Source: CAVVZJ01 sp963752755
Lineage (GTDB): Bacteria; Planctomycetota; Planctomycetia; Isosphaerales; Isosphaeraceae
DNA: 64,000 bases
Direction of reading: 5' to 3'
NCBI GenBank assembly: GCA_963752755.1
Contig: CAVVZJ010000005.1
Span: 62,001-126,000, forward strand
The notes under the pieces are model-generated. The model saw only the letters and a program-made list of their open reading frames with translations, did not search any database and had not been told where the DNA came from. The translations under genes and the position numbers were made by a program. Positions 54,598 to 62,812 of the stretch are shown here, piece after piece. Position 1 is the stretch's first letter. Each line of letters begins with the position of its first letter.

Positions 54598-55998
54598 TCA
54601 TCCCGTGCGGGTGAACACCGCCATCTGGGTCGGCGGCCCCAGGGCCTCGTCCACCGGCCCGACCGGCAGGAACCGGACGGAGTAGCCGAACCGCACTGCG
54701 ACCCCCTCGGCCCAGTCCTGGAACTCCCGCCGGGTCCACTCGAACCGGTGGTCGGGGTGGCGCAGCCGCTCGGCCCCGACGTTCTCCCACGTCACGTTGT
54801 ATTCCCGGTTGGGGGTCGTCAGCACGACCGTCCCCGGCCGGGCGAACTCGAAGACCGCCCGCTCGAAGGCGGCCAGCCGGGGCGGGTGGAGGTGCTCGAC
54901 CACCTCCACCACGGCGGCGGCGTCGAACCCCTCCAAGCGCCGGTCCCGGTAGATCAGCGACCCGTGCAGCAGCTTGATCCGGGCCGCCTGCCGCTCGGGC
55001 ATCCGGTCGAGCTTGAGCCGGTCACGGGCCGTTTCCAGCGAGCGGATCGACACGTCCATGCCGACGACCTCCTCGAACTGCTTGTCCTTGAGCAGTTCCC
55101 GCAGCAGCCGGCCCTCGCCACAGCCGAGGTCGAGCACTCGCACGGCCCCGCTCGCCCGCAGGGCCGCCAGCACCGCCCCGAGCCGCTGCTCGTGCAGGCT
55201 CAGGGGCCGCTCCAGGGCGTCCTCGGCCCGGTCGCCGGGCCGCTCGGCCTCCTCGGCGGCGGTCGGCTGCTCCTCCCGCACGAGCCGGGCGAGGGCCTGC
55301 CGGTAGAGGCTGGGCCGGAACTTGAGGTAACGCCGGGCAATCTCCTCCTTCTCCGGGTGGCCCGCCAGCCAGCCGCCGCCCTTGGCGAGCAGCTTCTCCA
55401 TCTCGTCGTCGCCGACGAAGTAGTGCTTCTGATTGTCGAAGACGGGCACCAGGACGTAGAGGTGCGTCAGCAGCTCCGAGAGCGTCGTCCCCTTCGTGAC
55501 GGTCACGGAGAAGTACGGGCTCTCGCCCCACACGGGAAAGTGCTCGTCGAGCGGGTGGCGGGTCGCCTCGACCGAGTAGCCCAGCGGCTCGAAGACGGCC
55601 CGGAGGAACCGCTCGCCGCCCCGCACCGGCAGCACGTCGAGCCGGGCCTCCAGCGGGATGGGCGTGGACACGAGTTCGGGCCGGTCCTTGCACCGGCCCT
55701 GGAGGGCCGAGCCGTAGACCTGCGAGATCGCCACGCTGAGGAACGAGCCGGCGACGTAGGGGCGGTCGTTGACGTACTGGTCGAGCAGCCCCTCGGCCTC
55801 GCCCTTGCCCCGCACCATGCCCACCGGGTCCACGTCGAGCAGCAGGCAGGCGGCGCAGCGGTCCTCGGCGGCCTCCGGGTAGAAGGCGTGCGCCCGGCCG
55901 AAGCTCAGGTCGTAGCTCTGGAACCGGCCCGGATGCTTGTGCAGCAGGTAGCCGAGGTCGGTGGCGGGACGGTGCGTGGTCGTGATCGTCAGCAGCAT
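54598..55998 (-). CDS. hen1: Hen1 3'-terminal RNA ribose 2'-O-methyltransferase
   Basis: The 466-residue protein starts at ATG 55998. The N-terminal half is the bacterial Hen1 ligase-activating region (MLLTITTTHRPATDLGYLLHKHPGR, SFGRAHAFYPEA, RPYVAGSFLSVAISQVYGSALQGR, PLGYSVEATRHPLDEHFPVWG). The C-terminal half is the methyltransferase (VRVLDLGCGEGRLLRELL, GMDVSIRSLETARDRL, AVVEVVEHLHPPRLAAFERAVFEFARPGTVVLTTPNREYN), whose EVVEHLHPPR residues bind the metal. Hen1 marks repaired RNA ends so that the same ribotoxin cannot cut again. The gene follows the Thg1-like gene and belongs to an RNA-repair operon. Confidence 0.95.
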   Translation of the reverse strand: MLLTITTTHRPATDLGYLLHKHPGRFQSYDLSFGRAHAFYPEAAEDRCAACLLLDVDPVGMVRGKGEAEGLLDQYVNDRPYVAGSFLSVAISQVYGSALQGRCKDRPELVSTPIPLEARLDVLPVRGGERFLRAVFEPLGYSVEATRHPLDEHFPVWGESPYFSVTVTKGTTLSELLTHLYVLVPVFDNQKHYFVGDDEMEKLLAKGGGWLAGHPEKEEIARRYLKFRPSLYRQALARLVREEQPTAAEEAERPGDRAEDALERPLSLHEQRLGAVLAALRASGAVRVLDLGCGEGRLLRELLKDKQFEEVVGMDVSIRSLETARDRLKLDRMPERQAARIKLLHGSLIYRDRRLEGFDAAAVVEVVEHLHPPRLAAFERAVFEFARPGTVVLTTPNREYNVTWENVGAERLRHPDHRFEWTRREFQDWAEGVAVRFGYSVRFLPVGPVDEALGPPTQMAVFTRTG

Positions 55999-56110
55999 GG
56001 GCGGTCCGATATCCGTTGTCCGTGAGCCTCCCATCATCCCCGAGGGGGGCGGCAGACGGAAGTCCTCACGCACCATCCCCGTGATCCGACACCCTGCCCC
56101 GGCTTGAGGT

Positions 56111-59100
56111 TCAACCCCCGGCAGATGACCGGATCAGGCCCCGGAGGAACCCCGAGTAGTCGTCACGTATCGGCAGGTCGAGGTCTTGACGGATGCGCCT
56201 CCGTCGGGCCGTCGTCGGATCGCCGGTGACGGGGTTCGTTCCGGGCCGGTCGTACTCCTCCCAGTACAGCCCTGAGCCCCGCCTCTGCCACGCCGGCAAC
56301 TCGTTGAAATTGATGCCGTTCCGATGGAGTAGGTCGTGCTTACTCGAATTGGAAGCGCCCCGCAGTTCGACATCGGCCTCGGCCGCCCGCCGACCCTGCC
56401 GCCGGAGGAGCCAGTAGCAGTGGGCGTTCAGGGCATTGCGGCGGGCGTCCTCGGCCCGCCAGCGGAAGTAATCGACGACCGCCTCCTCCGTGGGCAGCGG
56501 CGAGACCCGGCAGTCGAATACCGCCGGCGCACCCAGCAGCAGCGAGAACCGAGCGCTGGCCTCGCCGGAGAGGACCGAGAGGAGCTTGCGGAGCCTCCGG
56601 CCGAATCCCCTCTCGTCCGGCCCGAACAGCAGCGAGATCTGTCGGGTAGGAGCGGAACATCGCTGCCCGCTCCCCCCTCGGAACCGTGCGTGCCAGTTTC
56701 CCAGCACACGGCTCGAACAGTTGGCAATGTCCACCATCAGCCCTTCCTCCCGTGTTGTGCCTGATGGCAGTACAGGTGAAGAACTTTGAGGTTGCCATTG
56801 TGGTCGCCGCCACCCTTCGAGCGAGGCTGAACATGGTGTTCGTGCAGTTCCTCGCCGTTGTTGAGGCTGTCTCCACAGTGAGGGCAAACGAAATTCTGCT
56901 TCTTCGCCAATGCCTTCTTGGCTGCGGACAGCTTCGAGAGGCACTGTTGAATATCCCGGTCCTTCCAGTAATCTTCGAGGTCCGGGTCGTCCCAGCAGGC
57001 GAACCGCAGGACGGCATTATGTCGTTCGATGGGAACCCACGAGAATTTCATCATGTAGAGTTCGGACTTGCCGAAACACCACATGGCTCCCTTCCGGTAG
57101 TTCCCCCAGTACCGTTTCCTCCATTTCCAACTCTTCCTCGTATGCTTCCTGCGGGTCCAACTGTGTTGAAGGACCATCAGGTAGTTGTCCAAGGAGTCGA
57201 AGGTTCGGGAGGAAACCCCGATTTTGAAGTAATTGGCCCATCCCTTGAAAACGGGGTTTATCTTGGAGATGAGGTTCTCCATCGTGTAGCCCACGCTCTC
57301 CCGGAAGATGGCCTTCAACTTCGTCTTGATCGCCTGAACGGATTTCTTGCTCGGCTTGATGTAGACCTTGGTTCCCTTGCGGGAAGTTGCGGTCTGATAG
57401 CGTCGGACGTTGAAACCGAGGAAGTCGAAGCCTTCGTCAATGTTGGTGATGCGGGTCTTTTCCTCGGAGAGTTCCAGACCACGTTCCTTCAACCAGACGA
57501 TCAACTTCGCTCTTACTTCTTCGGCTTCCTCCCTGCTCTCACAAAAGATCACGAAGTCGTCCGCATACCTCACCAATGCCGGGGAGTTCGGGTGAAGTTC
57601 GTAAGTCATCTTCTCGCCACGTCGAACACGGCGATACTTGATGCCGAGAACCTCCTCCATACCGTGCAAGGCGATGTTCGCCAACAGGGGAGAGATCACG
57701 CCACCTTGCGGTGTGCCCGTCTCCGTGTCGTAGAAGACCCCACCATCCATATAACCTGACTTCAACCATTGGCGAACCAGTTCCCTTGCGGGGAAGTTGC
57801 CGATGATCTCCATCAACTTATCATGGTCGATGTTGTCGAACGCCCCCTTGATGTCGGCGTCGAGCACCCAAGACCTCGCCCCTTTCTGGCTGACGATCTT
57901 GAAGATGCGAACGATGGCATCATGGCAGCTTCGCTTGGGGCGGAAGCCAAAGGACGAGTCCTCAAACTTCGCCTCCCAGAAGGGCTCTAGAGCCTCCTTC
58001 ACCATTGCCTGAACGGCACGGTTCGTGATGTCTGGGATACCCAACGGACGTTGCTTGCCATTGGCTTTCGGGATGTACACCCTCTTGGTGGGACACTGTT
58101 TCGTCAGTTGATATTGAGTCAACTGATCCACGAGTGCCCCTCTGGCTTCGGGGGTCTTGACAAGAAGTTTGTCAACCCCCGGCGCTCTGCCTCCCTTTGT
58201 TGATCTGCGTCACCCGTCGCACCGCCAGACAGCGGCATTCGTGGCTTCGCATCATCACGTTCTGGAGGCTACGCACCCTCTTGAGGTTTCCCTCTCTGGC
58301 GGCTCGGAAAACCTCCTGGCGAAGACGGCGAACGTAATCGATGACGTGGGACCAGTCGATCTGGTTCCAGTCGGTCGATGTCCGTTCTGGGCTTACGCTT
58401 TGCTTTTCGCTCATGATAAACGCCGTCTTCAAGAGAATCTTCCGTCCAACTGTCAGTCGGAAGTCAGCACCCTTTCGGGTCGGGTATTGCCCTATCCAGC
58501 GAGTTAGGCACTCTTCTTCTTGGTCAACTTTTCGACCAAGGCGAGAAGTCGGAAACCCTGGTCAATGGACTTGTACTGGCCGGGTTGCATCGTCCCCAGG
58601 TGACGGAGAAGGATTTCCTCCAACGCCGTCAGGTCTTCTGGGTAGAGTTCATCCGGTCCCAGTTCCAGAGCTTTGATCAGTTTCCAGTACATTTCCTCTT
58701 ACCTTTCGGTTGCTGGCCTTCGCTTTTTCCGACATCCTCTACCTGCTGGGGAGTTCAGTGTCACTTACGATCAACTTACTGCGTTGCCGCAGACCCCATC
58801 AGGCTTACCACGTTCCGCTGACTGAAGATGCGACTGCCGTAGGTGGTCCCTATACGCCGAGGCTCGGAGGTGTCATAGGAGGTTGCAGACGAACGCCTCC
58901 GTCTCACATTGAGCCTGAAAACTCGGTATCAGTTGCTTACCGAGCCCACTCATTACGACGCTTCAAGTAGGACTTCACTTTCGTTCACCGTAGCAGTCTT
59001 CCCTCTGACCCAACTTTTGCCGTCAACTCGGTTACTTGTCGTTGGTCATTTTCGCCCCGGCTTTACACGCCACCGTCACCAGCAACGCATACGGGGAGGA

Positions 59101-59411
59101 GGGATAAACCTGACACTGGTTTAGAACGGAAAACCGTTCACTTCAGTTCAGCGACCTCGTGTCGCACCGTCGCTCTGCGTGAAGGCGTAGGCCGCCTTGA
59201 GCCCGCAGCCGTCCATCAGGCCCTCGGCCGTCTGGACCATGTACTCGTGGAACCGCCGGTCGAAGGGGGCCTCGAACGGGTGGACCTCCTTGGTCAGCCG
59301 GGTGAAGTTGCGCCCGTCGAGCCGGGCGACCATCCAGACGCCCGGCAGGACGCACGGGTCCATCGCCGCCTCGAACGCCCGTATCCGGCCCTCCAGCTCA
59401 TCGGTCCTCAT
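56111..59411 (-). CDS. Thg1-like 3'-5' RNA polymerase, split by a group II intron
   Basis: Exon 1 (59411-59168) reads GRIRAFEAAMDPCVLPGVWMVARLDGRNFTRL and ends AAYAFTQSD; exon 2 (56640-56111) goes on EISLLFGPDERGFGRRLRKLLSVLSGEASARF, DYFRWRAEDARRNALNAHCYW and SSKHDLLHRNGINFNELPAWQRRG. Joined at G|AG they give a complete chain of about 257 residues, with the metal-binding Asp of LDGRNF and the catalytic TQSDEISLLF. Thg1-like proteins add nucleotides to 5' ends of damaged tRNA. The start overlaps the end of the kinase gene by 14 bases; hen1 follows. Without splicing only 87 residues would be made. Confidence 0.9.
56681..56714 (-). ncRNA. Group II intron domain V
   Basis: The 34-nt hairpin begins GAGCCGTGTGCTGG and ends GGCACGCACGGTTC, with the GAAA loop. 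It is the catalytic core of the ribozyme and here looks intact. Domain VI and the intron end follow within 40 nt. Confidence 0.93.
56737..58432 (-). pseudogene. ltrA: Group II intron reverse transcriptase/maturase with HNH domain, one frameshift
   Basis: Joined frames give about 565 residues. The N-terminal part (58432-58175) is the RT0 region (TDWNQIDWSHVIDYVRRLRQEVFRAAREGNLKRVRSLQ). After a G5 run near 58175, where four G would join the frames, the main frame follows: VYIPKANGKQRPLGIPDI, GTPQGGVISPLLANIALHG, ALVRYADDFVIFCES (catalytic YADD), the maturase domain and a C-terminal HNH endonuclease (CPHCGDSLNNGEELHEHHV, LHLYCHQAQHG). All catalytic residues are present. The protein helps splicing and retrohoming. 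Confidence 0.93.
58504..58692 (-). CDS. 62-residue ORF inside the group II intron
   Basis: The small frame reads MYWKLIKALELGPDELYPEDLTALEEILLRHL and ends LVEKLTKKKSA. It lies between the 5' ribozyme domains and the reverse transcriptase gene, with an aggtaagagg-type site upstream. It is helical, acidic in the middle and basic at the end. I know no family and cannot exclude that it is a chance frame. Confidence 0.4.
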   Translation of the reverse strand: MYWKLIKALELGPDELYPEDLTALEEILLRHLGTMQPGQYKSIDQGFRLLALVEKLTKKKSA

Positions 59412-59850
59412 CCCGCCACCCCTCGACCACGAAGCCGCCGCCCTCGTCGATCCAGACGTAGTTCAGCTCGTCGAACCCCTCGTCGGGCGAGGGGAGTTTC
59501 ATCCGGCCCGCAGTCCCGAGGATTCCCTCCGCCGGCACCCGCTGCCCCTCGGGCCGCCCCTCGTTCCGCCGCAGGCAGTCCTGGACACGGGAGCGGAAAT
59601 AGTAGCCGACGACCCGGAACCCCGCCTCCCTGGCGACCTCGATGTAGACCCGCCGCTCGGCCCGAGTGGGGTTGGTGTTGTCCACCACGAAACGCAGGCC
59701 GGTCTCGACGCAGGCCCGGAGCAGCCGCCGCTCCCGGTGGCGGGTCTTGAGCATGTCGAGGCTGAGACGCAGGTGGGTGTCGGCGAAGCGTGCCCGGTAG
59801 AACGACGACTTGCCCGCCCCTTGCAGCCCGACGAAGACGACGGCCTCCAC
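59398..59850 (-). CDS. P-loop polynucleotide kinase-like protein
   Basis: The GTG at 59850 is chosen as start because a G-rich ribosome site precedes it and the P-loop follows at once; an open frame extends to 59934. The 150 residues read VEAVVFVGLQGAGKSSFYRARF (Walker A), THLRLSLDMLKTRHRERRLLRACVETGLRFVVDNTNPTRAERRVYIEVAREAGF and VVGYYFRSRVQDCLRRNEGR, as in the kinase part of T4 Pnk and bacterial Pnkp. DNTNPT is the Walker-B-like region. It overlaps the Thg1-like gene and would rephosphorylate 5' ends in RNA repair. No phosphatase or ligase domain is attached. Confidence 0.88.
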   Translation of the reverse strand: MEAVVFVGLQGAGKSSFYRARFADTHLRLSLDMLKTRHRERRLLRACVETGLRFVVDNTNPTRAERRVYIEVAREAGFRVVGYYFRSRVQDCLRRNEGRPEGQRVPAEGILGTAGRMKLPSPDEGFDELNYVWIDEGGGFVVEGWRDEDR

Positions 59851-59982
59851 GATCTGTCCCCCTCCGCCGGTCCGCCGATCGAGGCGGCCACTCCCACTGG
59901 ATTCGCAGATCCCATGCAACGGACAGGATTTCATCCCAGCCGGTTCACCGGCCCACAGGTCGGGGCGTCCCGAGCGGCCTCG

Positions 59983-61316
59983 CTTAGTGTCCGGGCAAAA
60001 ATAAAGTCGTCAACTTTTTGTGCAGTGGGGAGTGATGGTGTAGTTCCATTCGCCGTGGAACTGAGCCGGCTTGAGGTTCACCTTGGCCAGGTGCTCGTCC
60101 GTGACAGTGATGCCGGTCTCGTACTTGCCTTCGTCGAGCGCGGCTCTCACGATGAGCCCCTTCTTGGTTCGCGTGGCGGCGATCAAGTTGACGATCACCT
60201 GGACACTCACCAACGGCTTGCCGCGCCAGTTCTGGGTGATGAAGCTGAACCGCCGGTGCTCCACCTTGTTCCACTGGCTCGTGCCCGGCGGGAAGTGGCT
60301 CACCGTCAGCTTCATGCCGATCGCGTCGGCCAGACCCTGCAACGCGACCTTCCACAAGCGGGTGCGGTACCCGTTGCTCCCCCCGCCGTCCGCGGTGATG
60401 AACAACTCGGTGGCGTGGGGAAAGCGGGAGGTCCCCATCTCTTGCCACCACCGGCGAATGCTCGCGGCCGCGAAGTAGGCGGTGTCATGGTCGATCCCCA
60501 CGCTGACCCAGCCCTGGTTGTTGGTCACGTCGTAGACGCCGTAGGGGATCGCCTTGCCCAGTTCCTTGTCCTGAAAGTCGTGGACGCGCACCGGCTCCGG
60601 TTGGCCCTCGGGGCACCACTCACGGCCGCCGTTCTTGAAATCCCCCACCAACTCCTTCTTCTTCGTGTCCACCGAGATCACCGGCTGATGCCGCTTCTGG
60701 AACCGCGCCGCCTGCGCGTTGATGAACTCGAACTGGGCGTTACGGTCGGGGTGTTGGTTGCCCTCGCGCGTCTTACGGTTGGCTTGCAGGCTCTAGCCGG
60801 CCTCGTGGAGCAGCCACGCCACCGTGCGATAGCCGGCCCGGTGTCCCTGCCCGGTCAACTCCGTCGCCAACCGCCGCGTGCTCTTGCACGTCCAACGCAA
60901 GGGCGACATCGGATCGCCCCGCGTCCGCGGCTCCAGCAGCCCCTCCAAGGTGGCGACCAACGTCGGGTCCGATTCCGTCAGGCGCCTGCGCCCCGCCCCA
61001 CCACGTCGCAAGCTCTCGGTTACGGGTTCGTCCGGGTGGCTCCCGCGGTACTCCAGCTCTCGAAGCCCGGCCTGGATGGTGTCCCGCGCCAGTCCCGTGG
61101 CCGTAGCGACCGCCGTCACGCCTCCGTACCCGTAGTCCCGCGCTTCCGCCGCCGCCCACTGTCGTCTCGAGCGCTCATCGAGCACGGCGTCCAGCGCGGG
61201 ATACTTGAGGCGGATCCGTTCTATGACAGTTGCATCCTGCATGACTCGACAGCATAGCAATCCCGGCCCTGCGGTAAAGGAAAAGTTGACGACTTTATTT
61301 TTGCCCGGGCCCTAAG
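59983..61316. mobile_element. ISAzo13-type insertion sequence
   Basis: The element of about 1,334 bp has a perfect 26-bp inverted repeat (59993-60018 and 61281-61306, beginning gggcaaaaataaagtcgtc) that extends imperfectly to cttag and ctaag at the ends. It carries one transposase gene. Codon use with many cgcg words differs from the neighbours. No clear target duplication is seen. Confidence 0.85.
60010..61242 (-). pseudogene. ISAzo13-family transposase with an in-frame TAG
   Basis: The gene encodes about 410 residues from the ATG at 61242. The start reads MQDATVIERIRLKYPALDAVLDERSRR; the helix-turn-helix part is GGVTAVATATGLARDTIQAGLREL; the catalytic domain has VISVDTKKKELVGDFKNGG, ELFITADGGGSNGYRTRLWK and SHFPPGTSQWNKVEHRRFSFI, giving the DDE residues. 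A TAG at about 60793-60795 stands where relatives have the Tyr of GYSLQANRKTREG; the frame is the same on both sides. This one codon is the only visible defect. Confidence 0.88.
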
Positions 61317-61347
61317 GATCGGCGAGCGCCCGAATCCCGGTCCGGCT

Positions 61348-62199
61348 TCAGAGCCCGCACATCCCCTCGCACTCGCCCCCGGCGACCCCGCCCGTCACGT
61401 CCCGCTCGCCGAGGTCCACCTCGGCCAGCGGCAGGCAGGAGCGGTGAAGGTAGATCGCCTGCTCCAGGTTCCGGTTCGCCACCGTGCCGGGCCTGCGCAG
61501 CGCCTCGTTCACCTCGACAGCCCTGGCCCAGCCCGACGGGTCGGTGTCCCGCAGGTGACGCCACTCGGCGTTCGAGCGGTAGGGGCAGAACACGCAGGCC
61601 GACCTCGGCACCTCGTGCGGGATCGCCTGCTCCTTCAGGTAAGCCACGCAATCGCTCCTGGTCATCTCCAGGTCGAAGAGGGGAAAGCGGCCCTCGGCCC
61701 ACGGGTGGCCGACGAAGCGGTTCCTCACCTTCGAGACCCTGCGGGGCTCGTCATAGGACAGCCCGAAGTATTGGTAGATCTTGACGCCCTTCGGCATTCG
61801 CTGCCGATACTCCAGGCCGATGACCTGGCGACGGATGATCTGCTCAACGACGTTGATCTTGTACTCGGCGGTGCATTGCCGCCGCAGCATGCCGCCGGTG
61901 ACGCCCGGCGTGGCCGAGGTGAAGGCCGGGATCGAGGCGAACCGCTGGCCGGTAGAGTTCTTGCCGTGGATCAGGTCGTCGCCCAGTTTCCCCGCCGTGG
62001 CCGTGAGGATCGGCGGCCCGGCCAGCGAGCGGAGCCACTCCAGGTGGCGATAGACACTCTCGGGCTCCTCCTGCGTATCGGCGAAGACGGCGTAGTCGAA
62101 CGTCTCGTCCAGCTCACCGTTCAGGAACATCAGGTAGAGGGCGGTGGACTGGACCCCGGCCCCGAGGTTGAGAATATGGCAGATCTTTGATGTTTCCAC
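61348..62199 (-). CDS. PP-loop (PAPS reductase-like) adenine nucleotide alpha-hydrolase
   Basis: The gene encodes 283 residues from a GTG at 62199 (METSKICHILNLG). LNLGAGVQSTALYLMFLNG is the PP-loop that binds ATP. AVFADTQEEPESVYRHLEWL, GMLRRQCTAEYKINVVEQIIRR, EVPRSACVFCPYRSNAEWRHL and the Cys-rich end (GECEGMCGL) follow. The Cys pairs suggest an Fe-S cluster or zinc site, as in DndC/SspD-type and phage PAPS-reductase-like proteins. It could take part in sulfur transfer to nucleic acid, but no dnd or ssp partner is seen. The start codon lies inside a palindrome. Confidence 0.75.
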   Translation of the reverse strand: METSKICHILNLGAGVQSTALYLMFLNGELDETFDYAVFADTQEEPESVYRHLEWLRSLAGPPILTATAGKLGDDLIHGKNSTGQRFASIPAFTSATPGVTGGMLRRQCTAEYKINVVEQIIRRQVIGLEYRQRMPKGVKIYQYFGLSYDEPRRVSKVRNRFVGHPWAEGRFPLFDLEMTRSDCVAYLKEQAIPHEVPRSACVFCPYRSNAEWRHLRDTDPSGWARAVEVNEALRRPGTVANRNLEQAIYLHRSCLPLAEVDLGERDVTGGVAGGECEGMCGL

Positions 62200-62214
62200 G
62201 CCCTATGTAGGGCG
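62199..62214. promoter_or_regulatory. 16-bp palindrome at the start codon of the PP-loop gene
   Basis: The sequence cgccctatgtagggcg is a palindrome apart from its central TG dinucleotide, with 7-bp arms. Its left edge touches the GTG start. It may be an operator or a hairpin that hides the ribosome site. Confidence 0.5.
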
Positions 62215-62355
62215 GAGGAGTCGGATTTCGCCGTGCATGGGAGACGGCTGGAGCCCAGGATGAGGACCGGCGGCCACGACGGGGCCTCCTCGTCGAGGGT
62301 TCGGTCCCTCCCAACGTCGCCTCCGGCCCTTGACGTTGCCGGATGCCCGCACTAT

Positions 62356-62371
62356 ATTCGATCAGGCGAAT
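62356..62371 (+). promoter_or_regulatory. ArsR operator
   Basis: The half-sites ATTCG (62356-62360) and CGAAT (62367-62371) face each other with six bases between, in a short AT-rich stretch (actatattcg). It overlaps the arsR start codon, as expected for autorepression. Confidence 0.55.
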
Positions 62372-62744
62372 GAAGAACGAGCGTGCCACCACCCCCGGCC
62401 TCGACGAGTCCACCCGCACCCTGGCGGCGTTCGCCGACCCGGTGCGCCTGCGGCTGCTGAGCCTGCTGGCCGGGGAGCACGAGGAGGTCTGCGTCTGCCA
62501 CCTGCACGGCGCCCTGGAGCTGCCCCAGCCGACCGTCTCCCGGCACCTGGCCTACCTCCGCAAGCACGGCCTGGTCGTTGGCCGCAAGGAGGGGCTCTGG
62601 GTCCACTACCGCCTGTCCCGGCCCCAGACGGGCCTGCACCGCATCCTGATCGGCTGCCTCGGGAACTGCCTGGGCGACCCCGAGGTCTTCGCCGAGGACC
62701 GCAGGCGGCTCGACGGGCTCCTGGGCTGCTGCGGGGGGCCGTAG
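62370..62744 (+). CDS. arsR: ArsR-family arsenic-responsive repressor
   Basis: The 124-residue protein starts at ATG 62370. It reads TRTLAAFADPVRLRLLSLLAG, EEVCVCHLHGALELPQPTVSRHLAYLRKHGLVVGRKEGLWVHYRL, a winged helix-turn-helix with the CVC metal-binding pair typical of ArsR at the start of the DNA-binding helices, and a further CLGNC and CC near the end. Arsenite or antimonite binding releases it from DNA. It precedes the acr3 gene in the same direction. The operator overlaps its start. Confidence 0.93.
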   Translation: MKNERATTPGLDESTRTLAAFADPVRLRLLSLLAGEHEEVCVCHLHGALELPQPTVSRHLAYLRKHGLVVGRKEGLWVHYRLSRPQTGLHRILIGCLGNCLGDPEVFAEDRRRLDGLLGCCGGP

Positions 62745-62757
62745 CCCGCTTTTTTTA
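62736..62757 (+). terminator. Weak intrinsic-terminator-like hairpin after arsR
   Basis: GGGC-cgta-GCCC is followed after two bases by seven T. The stem has only 4-5 bp and overlaps the arsR stop; it may attenuate read-through to acr3 or be chance. Confidence 0.3.
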
Positions 62758-62812
62758 CTTCGATACATTCGCCTGGACCCATATAAAGGGCCGGGCACGA
62801 GGAGGCCCTCCC

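Larger units (their letters stand above)
56641..59167 (-). mobile_element. Group II intron, 2,527 nt, inserted in the Thg1-like gene
   Basis: The intron starts GTGCGACACG at 59167 and ends CTACCCGAC at 56641, the typical boundaries. A 34-nt domain V (56681-56714) and a domain VI follow the reverse transcriptase gene. Exact removal restores the Thg1 frame across a split Glu codon. The 5' part (59167 to about 58700) holds domains I-III and is the least GC-rich stretch of the region, a sign of recent acquisition. Confidence 0.93.

Noticed and set aside
59197..61257. 686-codon rightward frame across the kinase gene and the ISAzo13 element
   Set aside because: It spans the border of an insertion sequence and two antisense genes, so it cannot be a real gene.
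62757..62773. Second ArsR operator before acr3
   Set aside because: The words ttcgatacattcg resemble half-sites but are in direct and not inverted order, so I did not call it.
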